Part shown: positions 12,539 through 19,468 of the stretch, piece after piece
How the letters are laid out: each line of letters begins with the position of its first letter
Position numbering within the stretch: the first letter of the stretch is position 1
Origin: DHVE2 group archaeon
Lineage (GTDB): Archaea > Thermoplasmatota > Thermoplasmata > Thermoplasmatales > Aciduliprofundaceae
DNA: 19,772 nt
NCBI GenBank assembly: GCA_015522935.1
Contig: WALH01000070.1
Location: forward strand, 1 to 19,772
Reading direction: 5' to 3'
Notes under the pieces: generated by a model
What the model was told of the DNA's origin: nothing
The model's database searches: none
Seen by the model: the letters and a program-made list of their open reading frames with translations, nothing else
Made by a program: the position numbers and the translations under genes

Positions 12539-13756
12539 TCATATCCCAACACTCAAAAAGTAAATGAGAAGTGTAATACCTACAACAAATATAACCGGGG
12601 GGGCGACTTTCTTTATAACTGCAAAAATATCAGCATTAAAGTGTTTTGCAGACAGAACAAGGCAGAGATGAACAGGGGAAGTTAAGTGCCCCCCATACCC
12701 AGAGGCGTATGCCAGAGCTATGGCAGGGTAGCCCATGGGATAAGCTAAGAGAAGTGGAAAGGTAGCAGCAACATAAGCTACAGTGACACCAGTCATGAGG
12801 CCAGCAAGATAAGGCAAAAGAATGATAACAACAAATGGAGGTATTCCGTACATGTTGAAAAATGTGTATGTGTAAGCCATTGAATTGGTTTCGATAACTG
12901 CAATTTTCATAAATAATGCAGCGAAAGTTACCCCTAAAAATGTGGGATTAAGAGCAAATCTCAAACTTTTTACGACATTCTCAGCTTTTCTCTGAAGAAG
13001 AATTTGACCAATGAGAATTAGATCTATTGACAGAAGAGAGAGGAAAAGGTCAACTCGGAAGAGAAGTGTAAGGAACATAACCGTGAGAATTGGCCATATA
13101 GAGTAAGTGAGTATAAGAAAATCCCTCGAATTCCTCCTCTTTTTTTCTTTTTTCACGTTTTTTCTTTTCATAATAGGATAATATATAAAGATATATCCAC
13201 CCAATATTGCAAGAATGGAAAGAAAAAACATATGAATGACAAAATCAGGTATGCTCAGCTTAAAGATTGCAGAAGCTACGATAACTCCCGTGTAAAGAGG
13301 CCACCAGTATTCCCAGAGATGCCGAAACCAGTAATTGAGTGTTGTTGCTTCTACTGGCTTTAATTTCATTTCTTTTGCAAGGGGATCAACCAATCTTGCG
13401 GATACGTACGCTCCTCCAGGCATAGGAAGAAGACCTATAAATGCGGATATTGTAACCATAGCACCTCCAAGTGATGAGAAAATAGCCTTGATAGATTTTA
13501 CCATAAGACTCAAGTATCCAATCTTTTCCATAAGAGACACTAAGAGAAGGGATAGAAAGACAATGAATATAATTCTCCAAAAATTCTCCCATTCCTCAAG
13601 ATCCTTCAGCACACTCTGAAAATCTGCTCCTAAGGTAAGTATGAGAAAAAGTGCACCGATGAATATGGAGAGCGCTATGTTAATCTTAAATCTGGGAAGA
13701 ACAATTATAATTGTTATAGCGATTAATATTATCAAAAACGCCAGATTTACATCCAT
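12539..13756 (-). CDS. DUF401/TIGR00529 family integral membrane protein (putative permease)
   Basis: A 405-aa, highly hydrophobic protein with roughly ten membrane-spanning segments. It resembles the archaeal DUF401 family (AF0261-like), which belongs near the CitT/ion-transporter group and is presumed to move organic anions. Recognisable family stretches are LLPMPGGAYVSARLVDPLAKEMKL (split across residues about 108-131), NYWFRHLWEYWWPLY in a loop, and GYGGHLTSPVHLCLVLSAKHFN near the C-terminus, with small and polar residues typical of a substrate path. A short basic loop with KRKN and KEKKRR (around residue 200) splits two halves. The minus-strand TATA TTATAAATA at 13777-13785 is centred 25 nt before the ATG, so it is leaderless. 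Substrate is unknown. Confidence 0.85.
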   Translation of the reverse strand: MDVNLAFLIILIAITIIIVLPRFKINIALSIFIGALFLILTLGADFQSVLKDLEEWENFWRIIFIVFLSLLLVSLMEKIGYLSLMVKSIKAIFSSLGGAMVTISAFIGLLPMPGGAYVSARLVDPLAKEMKLKPVEATTLNYWFRHLWEYWWPLYTGVIVASAIFKLSIPDFVIHMFFLSILAILGGYIFIYYPIMKRKNVKKEKKRRNSRDFLILTYSIWPILTVMFLTLLFRVDLFLSLLSIDLILIGQILLQRKAENVVKSLRFALNPTFLGVTFAALFMKIAVIETNSMAYTYTFFNMYGIPPFVVIILLPYLAGLMTGVTVAYVAATFPLLLAYPMGYPAIALAYASGYGGHLTSPVHLCLVLSAKHFNADIFAVIKKVAPPVIFVVGITLLIYFLSVGI

Positions 13757-13776
13757 ATTAGAGCATGGAATTTACT

Positions 13777-13785
13777 TATTTATAA
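13777..13785 (-). promoter_or_regulatory. TATA box of the DUF401 gene
   Basis: Minus-strand TTATAAATA, centred 25 nt before the ATG at 13756, with no SD. Confidence 0.65.
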
Positions 13786-13894
13786 TTTGCATCTCAATGC
13801 AAAAAAATAAAAGAAGTATGCCAGAAGGGATGGGATGCCATCTTGATTACATTATTTATAAGGCAATCGCTCTATTTAAATCTTATCCAAAAAG

Positions 13895-13903
13895 TTTATA
13901 TAA
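13895..13903 (+). promoter_or_regulatory. TATA box of hsp20
   Basis: TTTATATAA, with predicted transcription start near 13925. Two further TATA-like sequences lie upstream (TATTTATAA at 13853-13861 and CTATTTAAA at 13872-13880). The region 13786-13852 holds nothing else that I recognise apart from a GATGG-GATG-CCATC inverted repeat at 13829-13842. Confidence 0.6.
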
Positions 13904-13910
13904 GACAATG

Positions 13911-13923
13911 ACTACCATGTAGT
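13911..13923 (+). promoter_or_regulatory. Palindromic operator candidate ACTAC-CAT-GTAGT of hsp20
   Basis: Perfect 5-bp inverted arms with a 3-nt spacer, lying between the TATA box and the predicted transcription start. This is where archaeal heat-shock repressors such as Phr act. The regulator encoded directly downstream of hsp20 is the obvious candidate ligand. Confidence 0.5.
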
Positions 13924-13946
13924 TGTAAACCAAAAGTTGATAACCA

Positions 13947-13955
13947 GGAGGTGAT
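13947..13955 (+). promoter_or_regulatory. Shine-Dalgarno GGAGGTGAT of hsp20
   Basis: Full-length anti-16S complement ending 4 nt before ATG at 13960. It rules out the in-frame GTG at 13951, which is part of the SD itself. With the predicted start at about 13925, the leader is about 35 nt. Confidence 0.75.
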
Positions 13956-13959
13956 AAAT

Positions 13960-14523
13960 ATGGTGAGGTGGAAAAAGGACAAAGATGAAGATGACGAATG
14001 GAGACGGAGATTCTTTGGAGACTGGGATGACCTCTTCGATTTCGATATAGAAAAGGAGTTCAGAAGAATGGAGGAGTGGATAAACAGTATAATGAGAGAT
14101 TTTCAAGGCAAAGGAGAAATTCGTGGCCCCTATGTGTACGGATTTACAATGCGCATGGGCCCGGATGGAAAGCCACACATTGAGGAATTCGGCAATGTTC
14201 CAAGAGGAGCAAGAGGGATAGAGGAACTTGGGGAATACAGGGAACCTCTCGTAGATGTAATGGATAACGACAAGACTATTAGCGTTACAGCAGAGCTCCC
14301 TGGTGTGAGTAAAGACGATATTGATTTGAATCTCATAGATGATAATCAAACACTGGTAATCAAGGTAGATACGCCAGAGAGAAAGTACTATAAAGAAGTT
14401 CAGCTTCCAGCCAAAGTTAAACCCGATAAAGTGAAAGCAACATACAAGAATGGCATACTGGATATAGTATTTGAAAGAGAGAGGCCTGTAGAAAAGAAAG
14501 GGAAGAGAATAAAAATTGAGTGA
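13960..14523 (+). CDS. Small heat shock protein, Hsp20/alpha-crystallin family
   Basis: ATP-independent chaperone that assembles into oligomers and holds unfolding proteins. The protein is 187 aa. The N-terminus is charged and aromatic (WRRRFFGDWDDLFDFDIEKEF), as in archaeal and Thermoplasma-type members. The alpha-crystallin domain spans about residues 92-180: EPLVDVMDNDKTISVTAELPGVSKDDI, then KVDTPERKYYKEVQLPAKV, ending in the typical KATYKNGILDIVFE. The C-terminal tail VEKKGKRIKIE carries a short I-x-I-like motif (IKI). A strong SD and a palindromic site at the promoter accompany it. A winged-helix regulator gene follows directly with start/stop overlap or near-overlap, indicating one transcription unit. 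Confidence 0.94.
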   Translation: MVRWKKDKDEDDEWRRRFFGDWDDLFDFDIEKEFRRMEEWINSIMRDFQGKGEIRGPYVYGFTMRMGPDGKPHIEEFGNVPRGARGIEELGEYREPLVDVMDNDKTISVTAELPGVSKDDIDLNLIDDNQTLVIKVDTPERKYYKEVQLPAKVKPDKVKATYKNGILDIVFERERPVEKKGKRIKIE

Positions 14524-14525
14524 GT

Positions 14526-14993
14526 ATGAGCATGGAGGAAATAGATGATATCTTAGAGGCAATCGAAAATCATATGCGCCGCGAGATACTTAAAAGATTG
14601 GCGGAAGGTAGGCAGTATGCCCTTCAGATAGCCAGAGAATTAAGGACTTCGCAGCAGGCGGTAATAAAACATCTATCCGTGCTACAGGAGAAAAACATAA
14701 TAAAATTTGCAGGAGAGGAAAGAAGTGAGCGAGGAGCGCCCAGAAAATTTTATGAAGTATCCAAAAAATTTTCTCTTTTTATTGATATGGGCCCCAGAAT
14801 ATTCAATATTCGGGAATATGATCTGGATGACTATTGTTACGAGGATATCTTAGAAAAATTCAAAGGCATGGATTATGGTGAAATACTTGAAAATATAGAG
14901 AGTGAAATGAAAGATTTAGAAATAAGACGCGTTAAACTCTTAAAACTTAAAGAGAGGATTTTAAGAGAGCTAATCGACAACCAGCAGTTTTAA
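14526..14993 (+). CDS. Winged-helix (ArsR-like/HTH_20) transcription regulator
   Basis: A protein of about 155 aa. The N-terminal domain is a winged HTH: NHMRREILKRLAEGRQ (helix 1-2), YALQIARELRTSQQAVIKHLSVLQEKNIIKF (recognition helix with SQQAVIKHLSVL), then the wing APRKFYEVSKKF. The remainder is a linker (YDLDDYCYEDILEKF) and a C-terminal leucine/charged helix (EMKDLEIRRVKLLKLKERILREL) suited to dimerisation. Starts are possible at GTG 14520 (overlapping the hsp20 stop by 4 bp), ATG 14526 or ATG 14532. I chose 14526 because it is the first ATG after the stop, but no SD decides it. Likely an autoregulating repressor of the hsp20 operon by position, in the manner of Phr. Its 3' end overlaps the convergent 89-aa gene by 24 bp. 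Confidence 0.85.
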   Translation: MSMEEIDDILEAIENHMRREILKRLAEGRQYALQIARELRTSQQAVIKHLSVLQEKNIIKFAGEERSERGAPRKFYEVSKKFSLFIDMGPRIFNIREYDLDDYCYEDILEKFKGMDYGEILENIESEMKDLEIRRVKLLKLKERILRELIDNQQF

Positions 14994-15239
14994 GCCTTTT
15001 AGATCTTTTCTCAAGTCCAATATAATTTTTCCAAGAGAGGTATTTTTTCTGAAAATTATTACGTCTACCTTCCCTTTAAAATTTTGTATATCATCCATCA
15101 AATTTTTGCCTTCAAAAACAGCCCCATTCGATGGTTTTTTCCTTCCATACCTCAAAACATAAATCGTTTCCCCAACTTCTTTGGCATATGAGATACATAT
15201 TTCATCTCTTTCATCACCATAGATTACGAGTGTTTTCAT
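14970..15239 (-). CDS. Small protein of unknown function downstream of RDD gene
   Basis: An 89-aa protein. Its ATG overlaps the stop of the RDD gene (ATGA, 4-bp overlap), giving the start at 15239. A longer reading frame to 15317 would lie inside the RDD gene. The sequence begins with a strand-rich MKTLVIYGDERDEICISYAK, followed by VGETIYVLRYGRKK and later VDVIIFRKNTSLGKIILDLR. The alternating hydrophobic strands and helices suggest a small Rossmann-like or flavodoxin-like alpha/beta fold, but no nucleotide motif is present. It is co-transcribed with the RDD membrane protein and overlaps the end of the regulator gene on the opposite strand by 24 bp. Function unknown. Confidence 0.65.
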   Translation of the reverse strand: MKTLVIYGDERDEICISYAKEVGETIYVLRYGRKKPSNGAVFEGKNLMDDIQNFKGKVDVIIFRKNTSLGKIILDLRKDLKGLKLLVVD

Positions 15240-15748
15240 TCCGGCAACACCAGCTCCTCCTCTTCCTTCTTCTTTTCGCCTTTTGATAACTCTAATTTCT
15301 TTGCCTTCTTCCCCCATCGTTTTTCCATAACTGTGATGCTATCAATGAACCTCTCAGTATATCTCTGTCTCGGATCCCCCTCTGTGCTCAATCCCGCAAT
15401 AGCATCTCCTATAACCAAGATGATATTTAATTTTGTTAAATTTCGTAAAAGTGCTTGCTTAGTATTTAAATTCCCCACAAAAGATACCGCTTTTATTTTC
15501 ATAACCATTTTCCCAGGTGTTTTACCCCATAAAATATCAAATGGTATTGAATATATATACCAGAGCAAACCCTGCAAAAAGAAGGCTATGATAAGATCAA
15601 AAGATAACATATTTGGCCATAAGTAGTAAGCTGTTAACAGCGCAATAAAAAAAGTTATGGTGGAATCTATAATGCTTGCCACTATCCTGCGAATCCACAT
15701 ATTTTTCAAGTTCCTATCATAGTCCATAATTTCGAAACCGGTCTGCAT
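15236..15748 (-). CDS. RDD family membrane protein
   Basis: A 170-aa integral membrane protein. It shows the RDD pattern: Arg-Arg in WIRRIVASIIDSTITFF (helix 1), an Asp in the same helix, and later GKTPGKMVMKIKAV just after the second helical pair, typical of the family (GxSxGKxxxGL/I). Three hydrophobic spans (about 24-44, 51-73 and 108-122) precede a Lys/Glu-rich cytoplasmic tail (KKLELSKGEKKKEEEE). The family is thought to include transporters, but roles are mostly unproven. The start is uncertain: ATG at 15748 has only a weak TATA-like sequence upstream. The in-frame ATG at 15727 lies 22 nt after TTTATATGC (15745-15753), a better box at a slightly short distance. The next gene follows with a 4-bp overlap. 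Confidence 0.8.
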   Translation of the reverse strand: MQTGFEIMDYDRNLKNMWIRRIVASIIDSTITFFIALLTAYYLWPNMLSFDLIIAFFLQGLLWYIYSIPFDILWGKTPGKMVMKIKAVSFVGNLNTKQALLRNLTKLNIILVIGDAIAGLSTEGDPRQRYTERFIDSITVMEKRWGKKAKKLELSKGEKKKEEEELVLPE

Positions 15749-15806
15749 ATAAACTCAATAACATCTTTCATCATAAGATTTGCCCTCAAAATATGAAACT
15801 TTTGTA

Positions 15807-15820
15807 ACACTACAAAGTGT
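15807..15820. repeat. Inverted repeat ACACT-acaa-AGTGT
   Basis: Perfect 5-bp arms with a 4-nt spacer in the 153-bp gap between the RDD gene (ends 15748) and the receptor-like gene. It lies next to a near-palindromic TATA (ATTTAAAT, 15833-15840), so it could be an operator for either direction. Confidence 0.4.
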
Positions 15821-15827
15821 AAAAACT

Positions 15828-15842
15828 GCAAAATTTAAATAC
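15828..15842 (+). promoter_or_regulatory. Plus-strand BRE/TATA-like promoter with no obvious gene
   Basis: GCAAAATTTAAATAC has the BRE-TATA form seen at 961, 10831 and 8872. It predicts a transcription start at about 15862-15868, heading antisense into the end of the receptor-like gene. The region lacks a plausible protein-coding gene. The only downstream ATG frame (15881) is 30 codons of hydrophobic sequence without support. Confidence 0.4.
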
Positions 15843-15901
15843 CAAGAATGCATGAGGTAAATTAAGAATCACAAATCACGATGACCCCACCCATTACCTT
15901 T

Positions 15902-17260
15902 TTACTCCCATATCTTTCTCAGAATTTCTCTGACACCACGGAATTTTTCCACATTTCCCTTCCATGTTGGTAAAATATCTGCGTATTTTTTCTCTATTTC
16001 CTTCAGAACCTGAGAAACACGATACTGTACATATCTATCAACCTCTCCACGCATCACTACGGCCAAGATCAGATGCTTACCTCTTTCAATGAGTATCTTC
16101 TTATCTCCAAACTCCACTGTTTTTAATTCAACATTACTTTCATCTTTGAATGATTCTCGCACAAAATCCTGAATTGCAACGAGCATGCTTGAAATCACAT
16201 CTTCATCCACATCAGGTTTCAGCCTCCTTGTCTCGTGACTAATAAGAATTCCAGATTTAGAAAGAAGGTACACATCCTCCACCATCAGTATACCTCTCTT
16301 TACAGAGGGAAGAGGCATGGAATAAAGCTTCTCAGAAACTGCACCTATGATCAAAGCGTAAGCCACACACAATCCAATGAAAACAAAACCTGAAATTCTA
16401 AGAAAATATATTGCCCCAAACAGATAGAGAATTACGAGAATAACTTTAAGCACGGTGTTAAGAATGTTTATCTTCTTCCTCCTGGTAAATGTAGAACCCT
16501 CGTTAATGTGCCTGTCGTAGCTCCTTCTTTCTAACAGATTCCCTATTCTTCCCATAACTAAAAGGATTATGAATAAAACGAGAGGATTATCAATGGCGGA
16601 AAAATTCACCCTTTCTATTCTTTCATTATCAGGCACAGAACCACTGTAATAATAATAGTTGCCCAGAACCAAACGTAAGAGTATACCATCGGAAAAGGAG
16701 GTGTACGAGGTGAAGGATGCGCCTATCTCTGTATGATCCCTTTGAATATCTCCTTTTATGGAATTTAACAGGGTAGAATTGTTTAAAGTTGTGTTAAGGG
16801 CAGAGGCAAGAGGCGCGGCAGAAAGATTAAGGCTGTTTAGGGAACCATGCATCACAGGCACTCCAGAAAAACGCATTTTTATTATTATCTTATCCGAAGA
16901 ATCCAGGTTCCATATCCCTGATACATCCATATCTTCATTTCCCCAGTCATGGAGAGGTTTAATATCCCTTATGATTACTGTGCCTACAGTCTGGTTAATC
17001 AGGGTCTTCTTAATGTTCTTAAGATACGCCACCATCTCCTTCTCACTCATCTTCAGATCATGATTCCAGTCATAATGAAATTTAAGGGCATTTCTTAAAA
17101 GTGCGGCTTCTTGTCCGGTTATTTCCCAATTTATATGTCCTCCATAATAATAATCACCAATTTCCACATATTCCACATAACTGGAAGTTTTGATTGTTCC
17201 TAATGCTGAACCTAAAAGGAGGACGAAAATGAAGAGCACAAGGACAGGAACTTTCTTCAT
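15902..17260 (-). CDS. Membrane receptor-like protein: exported EF-hand-containing domain, membrane helices, longin/roadblock-like C-domain
   Basis: A 452-aa protein. The N-terminus (MKKVPVLVLFIFVLLLGSALG) is a signal peptide or anchor. Residues about 25-225 form an extracytoplasmic domain with an EF-hand-type loop DWNHDLKMSEKE (64-75; Asp, Asn, Asp and Glu at positions 1, 3, 5 and 12). Several NxS/T sites lie between about 145 and 165. A cluster of three hydrophobic helices follows (about 228-246, 268-285 and 287-310). The cytoplasmic part (about 325-410) begins ILMVEDVYLLSKSGILISHE and continues through FGDKKILIERGKHLILAVVMRGE, a strand/helix pattern like longin or roadblock domains of archaeal signalling proteins (resemblance only). 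No kinase, HAMP or methyl-accepting segment is seen. The TATA (TATAAATAG, 17282-17290) is centred 26 nt before the ATG, so it is leaderless. The start at 17260 is therefore well supported. Ligand and partners are unknown. Confidence 0.8.
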   Translation of the reverse strand: MKKVPVLVLFIFVLLLGSALGTIKTSSYVEYVEIGDYYYGGHINWEITGQEAALLRNALKFHYDWNHDLKMSEKEMVAYLKNIKKTLINQTVGTVIIRDIKPLHDWGNEDMDVSGIWNLDSSDKIIIKMRFSGVPVMHGSLNSLNLSAAPLASALNTTLNNSTLLNSIKGDIQRDHTEIGASFTSYTSFSDGILLRLVLGNYYYYSGSVPDNERIERVNFSAIDNPLVLFIILLVMGRIGNLLERRSYDRHINEGSTFTRRKKINILNTVLKVILVILYLFGAIYFLRISGFVFIGLCVAYALIIGAVSEKLYSMPLPSVKRGILMVEDVYLLSKSGILISHETRRLKPDVDEDVISSMLVAIQDFVRESFKDESNVELKTVEFGDKKILIERGKHLILAVVMRGEVDRYVQYRVSQVLKEIEKKYADILPTWKGNVEKFRGVREILRKIWE

Positions 17261-17281
17261 ACATAATAAAATGATTTTCCT

Positions 17282-17290
17282 CTATTTATA
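17282..17290 (-). promoter_or_regulatory. TATA box of the receptor-like gene
   Basis: Minus-strand TATAAATAG, centred 26 nt before ATG 17260. Confidence 0.65.
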
Positions 17291-17328
17291 GTTATTCCCC
17301 ATTCGCTTCACAGATTTGAGTAAAAAGA

Positions 17329-17363
17329 AATAAATAACCAGTTCCCCATGAAAGAAGGGTGAT
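17329..17363 (+). promoter_or_regulatory. Promoter and SD of the disulfide reductase gene
   Basis: AATAAATAA at 17329-17337 as a modest TATA-like box, then GGTGAT at 17358-17363, ending 5 nt before ATG 17369. This decides the start. Confidence 0.45.
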
Positions 17364-17368
17364 GGGAT

Positions 17369-18739
17369 ATGAAGGAATATGACATCATTGCATTCGGCAC
17401 AGGAAGTTCGATGAATATAATATCCTCACTCATTGAGCGGGACACAAAATTGAAGGTTGCAGTTATAGAGAATGAAAAGGCAGGAGGGATATGCTTAACT
17501 CGTGGATGTATTCCCAGCAAGATGCTCGCTTACCCAGCAGAGCTTATTCAGGAGATAAGGAGAGCAAAGGATTTTTTTATTAATGCAAAAATTGTATCAC
17601 TTGATGGAAATTCGCTTTTGAGAAGAGTTCAGGAGGATGTGGATAAGGAAAGCAAGATGATTGAATACAGTTTGCGGCATCATCCCCGTATTGACTATTA
17701 CGATAAGACATCAAGTTTTGTGGGTGATTACACAATTGACGTGGGCGGAAAGGAGATTTACGGAGAAAAAATTCTTCTCTGCACAGGCTCAAAGCCTCTG
17801 ATCCCCCCTATTGAAGGGTTGAAAGAAGTGGGATACATAACAAACAAAGAATTTTTTTATTCTCTTAAAAAACTGCCAAAAAGCATAGTCATTATTGGTG
17901 GCGGCTATGTCTCCCTCGAGTTAGGTCATTTCATGGCAATGTTTGGGGTGGATGTTAAGGTAGTGGAAATGCTCCCAGATATAATTATGACAGAAGAACC
18001 TGAAGCACGGGCTCTTGTTCGGAGAGAACTTTCAAAGGATATAAAATTTTATTTAGGCTACAAAGCAAAGGAAGTAAGGAGAAGCATGGGCAAAAAAATC
18101 GTGGTGGCAGAGAATAAAGATGATGAGACGGTTGAGGTAAAGGGTGATGAAATAATGGTGGCCACCGGTCGTGCTCCATGGAAAGAGACAAACGTGAACA
18201 AGACGGGTGTTAAGACTGATTCACGGGGATGGATTATAACGGACGAATTCATGCATACGACAAAAGAGGGAATATGGTCCTGCGGAGATGCCATTGGAAA
18301 GTACATGTTCAAACATGTGGCCAATTACGAAAGCGAAATAGTGTATTACAACGCTTTTCTTAATCGCAGGATACCTGTGGATTATCATGCCGTACCGCAC
18401 GCAATATTCACCCATCCTCAAGTTGCGGGCGTGGGAATGAAAGAAGAAGAGGCAAGAAAGAAGCACGATATACTTATAGGTGAGTACAAATACGAGAACA
18501 CCGCCATGGGTGAGGCGATGCGCCTCAAAGACTATTTTGTGAAGGTAATTTTAGACAGGGACACCTATCAAATTTTAGGAGCAACTGTTGTTGGCCCAGA
18601 GGCTTCTGTGCTCATACAGGAGATTATAAATCTTATGTACACAAAAGAGCAGGCAGGAGCAATGTATCGAGCTTTGCATATACATCCGGCAATGAACGAA
18701 ACTGTTCAGAGAGCTTTTTACAATCTCAGGGAAGGATGA
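17369..18739 (+). CDS. Class I pyridine nucleotide-disulfide oxidoreductase (dihydrolipoamide dehydrogenase / mycothione reductase-like)
   Basis: FAD enzyme of the glutathione-reductase superfamily, 456 aa. The redox-active pair is Cys42-Cys47 in GGICLTRGCIPSK. The C-terminal catalytic dyad is HPAMNE (His439, Glu444). The NAD-binding motif GGGYVSLELG is followed by an acidic residue at the end of the second strand (VVEMLPD), suggesting NADH over NADPH. The N-terminal FAD motif reads GTGSSM rather than GxGxxG. The lack of the last Gly is unusual for dihydrolipoamide dehydrogenases and resembles mycothione reductase-type enzymes. No 2-oxoacid dehydrogenase E1/E2 gene is near, so lipoamide in a complex need not be the substrate. 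A low-molecular-weight disulfide is an alternative. It lies upstream of the PDO and thioredoxin reductase genes, in the same direction. Confidence 0.9.
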   Translation: MKEYDIIAFGTGSSMNIISSLIERDTKLKVAVIENEKAGGICLTRGCIPSKMLAYPAELIQEIRRAKDFFINAKIVSLDGNSLLRRVQEDVDKESKMIEYSLRHHPRIDYYDKTSSFVGDYTIDVGGKEIYGEKILLCTGSKPLIPPIEGLKEVGYITNKEFFYSLKKLPKSIVIIGGGYVSLELGHFMAMFGVDVKVVEMLPDIIMTEEPEARALVRRELSKDIKFYLGYKAKEVRRSMGKKIVVAENKDDETVEVKGDEIMVATGRAPWKETNVNKTGVKTDSRGWIITDEFMHTTKEGIWSCGDAIGKYMFKHVANYESEIVYYNAFLNRRIPVDYHAVPHAIFTHPQVAGVGMKEEEARKKHDILIGEYKYENTAMGEAMRLKDYFVKVILDRDTYQILGATVVGPEASVLIQEIINLMYTKEQAGAMYRALHIHPAMNETVQRAFYNLREG

Positions 18740-18767
18740 ACATTTTACCCGCTTCTGTCCCCCAAAG

Positions 18768-18807
18768 TTTTTAATATGGTATAATTATCCGCGTAGAAAA
18801 AGGTGAT
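18768..18807 (+). promoter_or_regulatory. Promoter and SD of the PDO-TrxR operon
   Basis: TTTTTAATA at 18768-18776 as TATA. GGTGAT at 18802-18807 ends 5 nt before ATG 18813. Predicted leader is about 15 nt. Confidence 0.6.
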
Positions 18808-18812
18808 TTGCT

Positions 18813-19463
18813 ATGGGATACATAGGAGAAAAGGATAAAGAATTCCTTCGCAGTGAATTTGAAAAATATCTGAAGGAGAAGGTCAAACTGCTGGTATTTA
18901 CGGGTCCAAACTGTAAATACTGCAACGTAGCTACGGCCATCGCTCAGGAAGTCGCGGAACTTCATAATACAATAGAATTCCACGAATACAAGGTGGACAG
19001 CGAAGAAGCCAAGAAATACAACGTGGAGCATGCACCCACTGTAGTAATCACGGATGGAGAGAAGTACGGTGGAAGGATAAGGTATGTTGGCCTGCCATCT
19101 GGATACGAATTCTCCTCTTTAGTTGAGGATATAGTTGACATTTCAAGGAGAAATACAGAAGTAAGTGATGAAGTGAAAATGCAATTGGATATCATAGACA
19201 AACCCATTCGTATTCAGATTTTTGTCACGCCCACATGCCCATACTGTCCAAGAGCAGTAAGAACCGCGCACAGGTTTGCAATTCTTAATGAGCATATAAC
19301 AGGCGAGATGGTTGAAGCTATAGAGTTTCCAGATTGGGCCAATAAATGGAAGGTTATGAGTGTCCCACATATCGTTATAAACGAGGATATACAGTTTATA
19401 GGCGCATATCCAGATGAGCAGTTCATAAAGTATGTTGTTGAAGCACACAAAAAGATGAGGTGA
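18813..19463 (+). CDS. Glutaredoxin-like protein disulfide oxidoreductase (PDO), two thioredoxin folds
   Basis: Thiol-disulfide exchange protein of thermophiles, thought to form and shuffle disulfides in the cytoplasm and to be reduced by thioredoxin reductase. The 216 aa contain two thioredoxin units. The first has CKYC (Cys34, Cys37) and the cis-proline in HAPTVVI. The second has CPYC (Cys142, Cys145) in TPTCPYCPRA and the cis-proline in SVPHIVI. The length is typical of archaeal PDO, and both active sites are intact. The stop (TGA, 19461-19463) overlaps the start region of the thioredoxin reductase gene by at most one base, so the two are one operon, as in other archaea where PDO and TrxR are partners. 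Confidence 0.96.
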   Translation: MGYIGEKDKEFLRSEFEKYLKEKVKLLVFTGPNCKYCNVATAIAQEVAELHNTIEFHEYKVDSEEAKKYNVEHAPTVVITDGEKYGGRIRYVGLPSGYEFSSLVEDIVDISRRNTEVSDEVKMQLDIIDKPIRIQIFVTPTCPYCPRAVRTAHRFAILNEHITGEMVEAIEFPDWANKWKVMSVPHIVINEDIQFIGAYPDEQFIKYVVEAHKKMR

Positions 19464-19464
19464 T
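19457..19464 (+). promoter_or_regulatory. Shine-Dalgarno GAGGTGAT of thioredoxin reductase
   Basis: Overlaps the PDO stop codon and ends 4 nt before ATG 19469, which indicates translational coupling. Confidence 0.65.
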
Positions 19465-19468
19465 GAAG

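Noticed and set aside
13829..13842. GATGG-GATG-CCATC inverted repeat upstream of hsp20
   Set aside because: It lies upstream of the functional promoter and has no positional relation to TATA or start. Possibly chance, kept only as a note.
13641..13922. Plus-strand open frame of 93 codons ahead of hsp20
   Set aside because: It runs antisense through the DUF401 gene and then through three TATA-like boxes and the hsp20 palindrome. Its tail composition reflects promoter DNA.
13912..14562. Minus-strand 216-codon frame over hsp20
   Set aside because: It overlaps the well-supported Hsp20 gene completely and has no promoter, SD or recognisable domains.
15876..15931. C/D box-like ACGATGA ... CTGA
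   Set aside because: C box has a mismatch, no D' box at the usual spacing, and the second half lies inside coding sequence of the receptor-like gene.
15881..15973. 30-codon frame downstream of the orphan plus promoter
   Set aside because: Hydrophobic, without SD and antisense to the receptor-like gene. The promoter, if used, is more likely to yield a non-coding RNA.
17348..17362. ATG AAA GAA GGG TGA just before the disulfide reductase
   Set aside because: Four codons ending in the SD region. Unlikely to be a functional upstream frame.
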